A DNA stretch of 64,000 bases, taken from positions 282,426-346,425 of the forward strand of contig MIAG01000002.1 in the NCBI GenBank assembly GCA_001829005.1. Reading direction: 5' to 3'. Below the pieces are notes generated by a model. It was given only the letters and a program-made list of their open reading frames with translations. It was not told where the DNA came from and searched no databases. This DNA is from Sphingobacteriia bacterium RIFOXYC2_FULL_35_18 (GTDB taxonomy: Bacteria > Bacteroidota > Bacteroidia > Chitinophagales > Chitinophagaceae). Of the stretch, positions 57,869-64,000 are shown in pieces. Position 1 is the stretch's first letter. The number at the start of each line of letters is the position of its first letter. A program made the translations under genes and the position numbers.

Positions 57869-57904
57869 CTACAGCAAAAAAAATTACTGCAATCGTGGCT
57901 GTAC
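57869..57904 (+). repeat. Cassette-like element 3
   Basis: CTACAGC and TGCAATCGTGGCTGTA form inverted ends (TACAGC with GCTGTA). ATAACG lies at 57850-57855 by the stop codon and is the reverse complement of CGTTAT found at the right end of spacer 2. No clear right border was found downstream. Confidence 0.45.
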
Positions 57905-58093
57905 AAACTACTATCAACTAAGAATGTCTAATCCTGAAATCCCGCACAAACACCAAGCCCAGAAACATTATTGTTAATACTTATAAAAAGGGATTACTTA
58001 CACCATATTTTTTATTATTAAGTCTGTCTACTGTTGTTTACAAGCAACATTATCCTGTTTGACATATAAATTAACTAGATAAACAAAACCAGT

Positions 58094-58178
58094 CTAATGG
58101 GCTTCTTTTCGCTTCGGCTTCGCCTGCGCTACAATCAGCCCATTAGCATTAAAGGAAAAAAATTATACATTTAATGCT
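58094..58178. repeat. Pair of inverted repeats in the 57854-58249 intergenic region
   Basis: CTAATGGGCT (58094-58103) pairs perfectly with AGCCCATTAG (58137-58146), and AGCATTAAA (58145-58153) pairs with TTTAATGCT (58170-58178). The first loop is rich in CTTCG and GCG. No gene lies in this region apart from cassette element 3. Confidence 0.65.
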
Positions 58179-58249
58179 TACTCAAAATGGGGAGCCTTCA
58201 ATTGGAAGTAAACTCCTCAAAAAAAAAACAATTCATTAATAAAAATATT

Positions 58250-59431
58250 TTACACTACTAAAGAATAAACCCTACTCGGCGGAAACAACAACCCTACCGC
58301 CTCTGGTTTAATTTTAAAAATTGGTCCTTTTTCCTTAGCTCCCCCACTTGGTGTCCTTTTGATCAAATGATCAAGTGTGATTATTCCTTGCTCAAGCAAA
58401 AGATCAAATTGTGACACTATAGGTTTCTTTGTATGCTCTACCTTTTTATATTGAAAATACTCCTTCCCATCCATTACAATTGAATCTGCAGCAATCCAAA
58501 AGGTCTCATTGTGCTTTTCAAGTAGTCGTTTATGCAAAAAATCTAAACTCCAAACAGCAAAATCATTAATATTCGGTTTGTTTGAATTTTCTATTAATTG
58601 ACGAACTAAACCATCAACTTTTAAAATTAACCCTTGTGAATTTCTTACAGTTGTTGAAACAGTACAATAAAGTTTAAAATCATCACCCCTTTGGTAGCCA
58701 AATTCCTTTAAAATTTCTTCTGAACTTTTAAATTTACTTTTAGACCAATCCGGGACCTGAGCAAATAAATTTTTCCTATTCCCGCGTCTAGTTCTAAAGG
58801 ATTTTAATTCAATCCCTTTATAATCAGGATTCCTTGAAGAATTAATATTAATACCCAACAATGTCTCAAGAGTTCTCCCTACTGCTGTATCAGCTTGAAG
58901 CATTGCAGGAACAGGACCTCGTGCCGCTACTTTATTTAATAATCCCAATAATTCTAGAGAAACCTCATTTGAATTATTATAAATTGTATTTACAATTTCT
59001 TTTAAAGGATTAGCATCGTCATTTTGAATTAATGCATGTAAGTCAAGCTTTGTTATATTGATTACATATAACACACTATCAAAAGCCAATATTCCTAATA
59101 TATCATTTGGGCTTGCATAACTGGTCAATCCTTTAAACCAAATTCGAGGATCGCCTTTTTTAGTATTCGGTCTATATAAGGATGCAATTGAATTAACTAA
59201 TGAGTTATCGTGAATAAAAAATGAGGCAACTTGTATTTTACTCTCCTGACCCTGACTTTGTAAAACAAAGTCATGAATGTTTTTGTCCTTCAAATATGAA
59301 CGAACTGAACCTGTTGCATCCATGATAGATTTTTCAAGTCCAGTTGAAGTTGGTTCTATCAAACATATTTCAACTGACTTTTCAGTTAATATTTTAATCT
59401 TACTTTTCTCTTCTTCCGAAAGTTGACGCAT
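58250..59431 (-). CDS. Type II restriction endonuclease, MvaI/BcnI family
   Basis: 393 residues. The family core is clear: RGPVPAM, then AVGRTLETLLGI and the PD-(D/E)xK catalytic set as D203-x4-E208-x-K210, the D-x4-E-x-K spacing of MvaI. The family acts on CC(W/S)GG-type sites, but specificity may differ. About 170 residues precede the core and have no recognised domain, so this enzyme is longer than MvaI. It starts 8 bases after the methyltransferase gene, so methylation is produced first. Together they form a restriction-modification unit. Confidence 0.9.
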   Translation of the reverse strand: MRQLSEEEKSKIKILTEKSVEICLIEPTSTGLEKSIMDATGSVRSYLKDKNIHDFVLQSQGQESKIQVASFFIHDNSLVNSIASLYRPNTKKGDPRIWFKGLTSYASPNDILGILAFDSVLYVINITKLDLHALIQNDDANPLKEIVNTIYNNSNEVSLELLGLLNKVAARGPVPAMLQADTAVGRTLETLLGININSSRNPDYKGIELKSFRTRRGNRKNLFAQVPDWSKSKFKSSEEILKEFGYQRGDDFKLYCTVSTTVRNSQGLILKVDGLVRQLIENSNKPNINDFAVWSLDFLHKRLLEKHNETFWIAADSIVMDGKEYFQYKKVEHTKKPIVSQFDLLLEQGIITLDHLIKRTPSGGAKEKGPIFKIKPEAVGLLFPPSRVYSLVV

Positions 59432-59439
59432 CCATAAAT

Positions 59440-61665
59440 TTACTCAATATTCTTCAAAATCTCCAAAGCAACCGCCCTTGCCATTAAAGGTGGTACAGCA
59501 TTCCCTACCAATGTAAACTGTGGTACTTCAAATTTACGTTTATTTCCTCCAGTTGAACGTTTTCCCTGAAAAACAAATGAATCATCAAAAGACTGCAATC
59601 TGGCCATTTCTCTGACAGTCAATGCTCTTGGATTAGAGTAATGAATATAATCATCTGCAATAGTCATAACAGTTGGACTCTGAGAATCCGGCTTGAGAAC
59701 ATTATAGTTCCTTTTCTCAGAATCAAGACCAAGTTTCTTAAGTTTTGTTTTTGCTTCATCATAGTCTCCTTCAGTCAAAATAACTTCGAGTCGCTTAATA
59801 ACATCGTCATTCTGCTTACTGGTTTTATGATTATGCAATGGTGCCACTATATGTGACAATTGGTTTTTTAGCTCTTCAAAATTTCTCACATAAAATGGAT
59901 TTTTTGCATTTGCAAATCGTCCATTTAAACGCCCCTTCTTAGACCAATCTGCATAAGTTAATCCCTTTTTATCATCAGGATTTCCATCGATATGTCTTTT
60001 CTTAATAAGAGATTTCATTTTCTCAGTAGAACCATTATACTTAGACTTTAAATCAATCTGCTCATAGCCAAACTTCTCCTCATCATTTCCTATAAAATCA
60101 AGATCATATAATGCTTCAAAAACGGTAACCTTTTCTTTTGAATCAACAGTAGGCGGAACTGACTTAATCAATTTTTGATCTTTTCGGCAACCAATAAATA
60201 GCACCCTTTCCCGATTTTGAGGAACACCATAATTTGAGGCTAATGCAACAAATGGTTGGTCTATATTATATAATCTAATTTGAGCTAAAATCCCTTCAAA
60301 TTCAATTTCAGATTTAGCATTCAAAACAAATGGCATTAAACCTTGAATACACTCTTCAAATGAGTAATTATAAATTTCTAAAGCAGCTATAATCTCTTCA
60401 ATTTCATTTTGATGTTGTTTTGCAGGTTTTAGTCTTTTAAAAGAATCATGTATTTGCTCAATAATGGAGTCTGATTCAATTGCAGTAAGAAACAAGTCGA
60501 ATTTTTCTGAAAAAAAATCATTGTCTAGATCGCTGTGAGCCTTTTCTAATATTACTTTTTTACGAACATAGGCGAGTTCTTTACTTCGTTTTAACAAGTT
60601 AAACCCATGTCGTATAGTATTAATATTAATATCAGTTTTACTTGTTTTATAATCAGCAATTTTAGGGGTCAATAATCTGAACTTGTTTTCTATAACTTGG
60701 ATATAACTTTCACGAAACTTTTCTAATTCTTTCTCACTCGCAGATTCAAATTGTAATCTAAAATTATAACAATCAAGTGTAAATGATTTCTCCTTTTCTA
60801 TCTTTTTAAGCTTAGCTAAAAAATGGATTAACTGAGGAAATTCTTTAAGATCAATTATTGACTTAATTTCTTGTAAAATCATTTCTTTGATTTTACCTCC
60901 CTCCTTTGTCAGGATACCCTTAACATTTTCCATCACAAAATATTTTGGACGAAGGACTCTAATTACATTCAAGTAATGAGCAAATAAATCATCTTTTCTA
61001 TCAAATTTTTTTCTTCTTCCTGCCAAACTGAAACTTTGACAAGGTGGACCACCACAAACTACATCCACTTGTTTACCTTTTAATTTTTTAAATAGATTAT
61101 CTAAAAAATCAGGCTCGGTAATATCTTGTCGTAAAAATTCAGCATCCATGCCAAGCTGATAATTATATCTTGCAAGGTGTGTTAATTCACAATTCTCATT
61201 TATATCACTTCCTAGTAAAAAATCATAGTATTTATTACCATGTTCTGCCTGCAAAAAACCTTCACTAAATCCTCCTGCACCTGCAAATAAATCTACAAAC
61301 GTTGTCTTTACTTTTCCTTGAAGTTCATACGGGTCCTCATTTACGATTTTAACATCAGCATTTTCTTTTCTGCTATTGACAAGTGATGATATCAATTGCT
61401 TCACTTTTTTATCAGTGAACTGTGAATGTGGAACTGAATCAAAAAATTTCTCAGTTTCTTGTTTTAGAAATTGCAAGAATTTATTAATTGACTTATGGGT
61501 ATATTCAGTCTCTTTTACTATTTGATTTTTATTATCCCAATCCTTTTTTAGAATCTTCTCACCAGTAGCAACTTTTACTTGGACATCTTTTTGCCTAATA
61601 ACTAAGTGTATTGGGGATCTTTTGCTTTTATCAGCCTTATCAAGATAAAATTTGACATTAATCAT
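59440..61665 (-). CDS. C5-cytosine DNA methyltransferase with N-terminal integrase Arm domain
   Basis: 741 residues. Residues 1-75 match the Arm DNA-binding domain of Bacteroidota tyrosine recombinases (VKFYLDKADKSK, PIHLVIRQKDVQVKVATGEK, KKDWDNKNQIVKETEY). The C5 methyltransferase motifs follow: FAGAGG 127-132 (SAM), PPCQS 207-211 (catalytic Cys), ENV 246-248, QNRER 483-487, the LTVREMARLQSF region and GNAVPP 721-726. A helical insertion of about 200 residues separates ENV from QNRER. It protects the site cut by the downstream endonuclease. The fusion is visible in one open frame. Confidence 0.92.
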   Translation of the reverse strand: MINVKFYLDKADKSKRSPIHLVIRQKDVQVKVATGEKILKKDWDNKNQIVKETEYTHKSINKFLQFLKQETEKFFDSVPHSQFTDKKVKQLISSLVNSRKENADVKIVNEDPYELQGKVKTTFVDLFAGAGGFSEGFLQAEHGNKYYDFLLGSDINENCELTHLARYNYQLGMDAEFLRQDITEPDFLDNLFKKLKGKQVDVVCGGPPCQSFSLAGRRKKFDRKDDLFAHYLNVIRVLRPKYFVMENVKGILTKEGGKIKEMILQEIKSIIDLKEFPQLIHFLAKLKKIEKEKSFTLDCYNFRLQFESASEKELEKFRESYIQVIENKFRLLTPKIADYKTSKTDININTIRHGFNLLKRSKELAYVRKKVILEKAHSDLDNDFFSEKFDLFLTAIESDSIIEQIHDSFKRLKPAKQHQNEIEEIIAALEIYNYSFEECIQGLMPFVLNAKSEIEFEGILAQIRLYNIDQPFVALASNYGVPQNRERVLFIGCRKDQKLIKSVPPTVDSKEKVTVFEALYDLDFIGNDEEKFGYEQIDLKSKYNGSTEKMKSLIKKRHIDGNPDDKKGLTYADWSKKGRLNGRFANAKNPFYVRNFEELKNQLSHIVAPLHNHKTSKQNDDVIKRLEVILTEGDYDEAKTKLKKLGLDSEKRNYNVLKPDSQSPTVMTIADDYIHYSNPRALTVREMARLQSFDDSFVFQGKRSTGGNKRKFEVPQFTLVGNAVPPLMARAVALEILKNIE

Positions 61666-61668
61666 ATA

Positions 61669-61704
61669 GCGGACATTTTTACGGACACGGATAAAATTAC
61701 GGAC
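61669..61704 (-). promoter_or_regulatory. GTCCGT hexamers upstream of the methyltransferase
   Basis: On the plus strand GCGGAC, ACGGAC, ACGGAT and ACGGAC start at 61669, 61681, 61687 and 61699, i.e. spacing 12-6-12. On the minus strand they read as GTCCGT-type units ending four bases before the start codon. They could be a binding site for the Arm domain of the protein they precede. Confidence 0.5.
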
Positions 61705-61858
61705 AAAATCGAAATTGCCAAATATTTTAGCAAAAAAGTGACATTAAATTTTAAAAAAAGCAGTCAATAAGCAAAACGGTATGGAAATGAACCAGCTTAA
61801 AATCGCTTAAATTCATGTATTATAAAGCCAAAAAAGGGTACAAGGCAAAAAAGTCAGT

Positions 61859-63034
61859 TTGTTGAAAAAAAATCAAAAGGTGAATAAAAATAAAAACAAG
61901 GAATTAACTTACGGTCTTCATGATGGCAAACTTCTTCATATAAGTAAAGTTGAAAATGGATTAGAATGTAACTGTATATGTGCAAATTGTGCGACTCCTT
62001 TAATAGCAAAAAATAATCGACATAATATTAAAATTCCGCATTTTGCCCATTTTACTGAAAAACCTTGTACAGGTTATTATGAAACCACACTTCACTTACT
62101 AGCAAAACAAATACTCATGGAAACTAAAGAAATTAGATTTCCATACTTATATAAATACTATGAACACGGATTTAATGAGAATAAACTAAAATATCAGAAA
62201 GGCAAATTCGATATATTTAAAATTGACAAAGTATCATCAGAGATAAAGATATCAGGTCACACAAATTTTATTATCGCTGATTTAGTAGGAGAGATAAATA
62301 ACAAAGATTTTATAATCGAAATAGCCTGTACACATTTTGTTGATATTGAAAAAAAAAGAAAAATTATAGAATTAAATATTCCTTGTATTGAAATAAATTT
62401 ATCTGGAATATCCCTCGACGAATCTGAAATCATAAAAATTTACCTCTCTGAAACTCCTTTGAAATATTGGATTTTTAATCCAGAATATGAATCTTTATTT
62501 AGAAGAGAATTAGATGAAGAAATTCAAGAAAAAGAAAAAGCCAACCTAGAAAGAGAAAAAAGAGAAAGAGAGTTTAATGAGGCTAAATTGAAAGAAATTC
62601 AAGACTATGAGACCAAAAAAAATAAAAAAATATATAAGTCTAAAACGAATGAAGTGATTAATTGTCCAGAGAATATACTTGATGTAAATAAATTTAAAGG
62701 CGAAAAATTCTACAAGCACAAAATATTAAAACAAATAATAGACGATAATAATTGGAATTTTAAGATATTTAAAGATTATACAAGTGGGACTCATATTTAT
62801 TTAAACAATCAGAAGATAGAAGTATATCCTAAAAAATTGAGAGAATTATCACCTTCAGAGATTGATAATTCTAACTTATTTTACACAGGTCTTAAAAAAC
62901 TTGAAAATTATAGAAAATTAAAACCCATAATCAAATGTTCTTTTTGTAATTATTGTGAGAGAACCATAATTATTAATGACACTTTCTATAGTGTTTGCAA
63001 ACACCCAAAAGCAATTCATAATTCTGGGAAGTAG
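61859..63034 (+). CDS. CoiA-like competence/nuclease-domain protein
   Basis: 391 residues from a TTG at 61859. The N-terminal part resembles CoiA-type nucleases: LHISKVENGL, a CNCICANCATPLIAKN zinc-type segment, KIPHFAHF and ETTLHLLAKQIL, then FIIADLVGE and FIIEIACTHFVD, in the place of the PD-(D/E)xK pair, where the last residue is Ala not Lys or Gln. Middle residues 205-250 form a charged coiled coil. A cysteine cluster (CSFCNYC, CKHP) ends the protein. CoiA-like proteins occur in DNA uptake and in anti-phage islands. Confidence 0.75.
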   Translation: MLKKNQKVNKNKNKELTYGLHDGKLLHISKVENGLECNCICANCATPLIAKNNRHNIKIPHFAHFTEKPCTGYYETTLHLLAKQILMETKEIRFPYLYKYYEHGFNENKLKYQKGKFDIFKIDKVSSEIKISGHTNFIIADLVGEINNKDFIIEIACTHFVDIEKKRKIIELNIPCIEINLSGISLDESEIIKIYLSETPLKYWIFNPEYESLFRRELDEEIQEKEKANLEREKREREFNEAKLKEIQDYETKKNKKIYKSKTNEVINCPENILDVNKFKGEKFYKHKILKQIIDDNNWNFKIFKDYTSGTHIYLNNQKIEVYPKKLRELSPSEIDNSNLFYTGLKKLENYRKLKPIIKCSFCNYCERTIIINDTFYSVCKHPKAIHNSGK

Positions 63035-63080
63035 TGAATAAAAGAATACTGAAAAATCAAATAAGCGAACTTTTACCAAT

Positions 63081-63116
63081 CCCCAATCCCACTCCCCTCT
63101 CAACCCTCTCCAACCC
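63081..63116 (-). repeat. C-rich tract directly before the GIY-YIG gene, G-quadruplex-forming on the minus strand
   Basis: Five C-runs of three or four bases (63081-84, 63088-90, 63094-97, 63104-06, 63114-16) fit a G-quadruplex pattern on the minus strand with loops of 3-7 bases. The tract ends one base before the start codon of the next gene. A related C-rich tract follows that gene. Confidence 0.6.
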
Positions 63117-63884
63117 ATGATCACCCAATTTTCAATAAAGACAAAAGAAGAATTGAAATACTATGTCTATGCATTAATAGACCCAAGAGACAATAAAATA
63201 TTTTACATAGGAAAAGGAATCTCCAATCGAGTATTCGCCCATATGAATGCCGCAATAACCAATCCAGATGAAAGCGAAAAACTAGACACCATAAGAGCCA
63301 TACATGAGAATAATCAGAAAGTAAAACATATAATAATCAGGCATGGACTAGAAGAAAATGAAGCATATATCCTAGAATCAGTATTGATAGACTTCCTAAC
63401 CTATAAAGATTTTGTAGAAGTAGCCAAAATCACCAATATGGTGTCAGGGCATCATGCATTTAATCGAGGAATAAAAACAGTAGATGAATGTGAAATCTTA
63501 TACAACTGCAAAAAGTTAAGCGAAGAAGACATCAAGCATAAAATTCTAGTGATCAACATCAACAAAAGCTATGATAACAAACGAAAAAAACGAACACAAA
63601 ATATAAAGTATCTAAGGTCTAATATATATGAAGCTACAAGAGGTTGGTGGGTACTAAGTAAGAATAGAGCAGAAAAAGTAGACTATGTTTTATCAGAATA
63701 CCGAGGAGTCATTAGGGCTGTATTTAAACCAGAAAGATGGGTACAAGATATTGAGAATAGAGGCGTAAAAAGATGGGGCTTTGAAGGAACAGAAGTATTA
63801 GACAAGAAAATACTAAAACTCTATATGAACAAAGAGGTTGAAAAACAAAAAGGCATGTCTAACCCAGTTCGATTTATGGGCTAA
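63117..63884 (+). CDS. GIY-YIG nuclease-domain protein, LEM-3-like
   Basis: 255 residues. YYVYALIDPRDNKIFYIGKG carries the GIY-YIG pair as YVY and YIG; the catalytic Arg lies in SNRVFAH and the metal-binding Glu in YILESVLID. The C-terminal part is rich in basic residues (KRKKRTQNIKY) with no second known domain. GIY-YIG enzymes cut DNA in repair, restriction and homing. It lies in the defence-like island and is flanked by two C-rich tracts. Confidence 0.85.
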   Translation: MITQFSIKTKEELKYYVYALIDPRDNKIFYIGKGISNRVFAHMNAAITNPDESEKLDTIRAIHENNQKVKHIIIRHGLEENEAYILESVLIDFLTYKDFVEVAKITNMVSGHHAFNRGIKTVDECEILYNCKKLSEEDIKHKILVININKSYDNKRKKRTQNIKYLRSNIYEATRGWWVLSKNRAEKVDYVLSEYRGVIRAVFKPERWVQDIENRGVKRWGFEGTEVLDKKILKLYMNKEVEKQKGMSNPVRFMG

Positions 63885-63904
63885 TCGAATAATAAGAAAC
63901 ACCT

Positions 63905-63933
63905 CCCTAACCCAACAGCCCCAATCCCCCCCC
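63905..63933 (-). repeat. Second C-rich tract, after the GIY-YIG gene
   Basis: C-runs at 63905-07, 63911-13, 63919-22 and 63926-33 fit a G-quadruplex pattern on the minus strand. The segment CCCCAATCCC is shared with the upstream tract. Confidence 0.55.
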
Positions 63934-63982
63934 TCACCTCAAACAACTCTCCAATATCAACGGAAGAGCAGAGTTCTATATG

Positions 63983-64000
63983 CTCCTAGTCGGAGGACTA
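63983..64000. repeat. Palindromic sequence at the window end
   Basis: CTCC-TAGTC-GGAG-GACTA contains two overlapping inverted pairs (CTCC/GGAG and TAGTC/GACTA). It runs to the last base, so its full size cannot be seen. It could be the edge of another repeat. Confidence 0.35.

Noticed and set aside
53809..64000. Second copy of the tRNA-Leu 3' end marking a right attachment site
   Set aside because: I found no repeat of the T-arm and acceptor segment between the tRNA and the window end.
54000..64000. CRISPR array in the accessory region
   Set aside because: The repeats seen occur in two to four copies with unequal spacing, and no cas gene is present.

Overview
The window looks like chromosome of a Bacteroidota bacterium, most likely Chitinophagaceae or a close relative. 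The signs are: a SusC/SusD pair, two Oar-like TonB-dependent receptors, an N-terminal Arm domain of the kind found in Bacteroidota integrases, several lipoproteins, few Shine-Dalgarno sequences, and promoter boxes matching the Bacteroidota TAnnTTTG -7 element. Names rest on motifs read by eye; no database search was possible.

Positions 1-53,700 are mostly ordinary core chromosome. In order they hold: the start of homogentisate dioxygenase; a PD40 propeller protein; rpe; a PhoH ATPase; ribBA; two large Oar-like receptors; an esterase facing an ATP-grasp/GCS2 ligase pair; an ECF sigma factor coupled to a hybrid membrane/beta-barrel protein and a lipoprotein; an MFS exporter and a saccharopine-dehydrogenase-like gene; clpB; a beta-lactamase-fold hydrolase overlapping queG; a SusC/SusD pair; an ABC-2 permease and sppA; folK, a deoxynucleoside kinase and an MFS gene; gcvP; a CI-like repressor; and a minus-strand housekeeping run (def, ruvX, a UbiA prenyltransferase, a SPOUT methyltransferase). 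An M28 peptidase, mutS, a lysine-type saccharopine dehydrogenase homologue and hscB close this part.

A tRNA-Leu(CAA) at 53,743-53,826 marks a sharp change. Two bases past it lies a roughly 113 bp sequence that can fold as a cloverleaf. The remaining 10 kb is AT-rich accessory DNA. It begins with four same-direction genes for small membrane proteins; one pairs a PUA/EVE-like N-terminus with a hydrophobic C-terminal segment and is translationally coupled to a membrane coiled-coil protein. The spacers between these genes share a repeated element that looks like the recombination site of a gene cassette. Next come a type II restriction-modification pair (MvaI/BcnI-type endonuclease, and a C5-cytosine methyltransferase fused to an integrase-type Arm domain, with spaced GTCCGT hexamers just upstream), a CoiA-like nuclease, and a GIY-YIG nuclease between two C-rich tracts able to form G-quadruplexes on the opposite strand. 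The whole reads as a defence island beside a tRNA. No integrase or duplicated tRNA end is visible, so the far boundary probably lies beyond position 64,000.

The strongest candidates for something undescribed are the coupled pair at 55,373-56,853, the cassette-like spacers around it, and the Arm-methyltransferase fusion with its upstream repeats.
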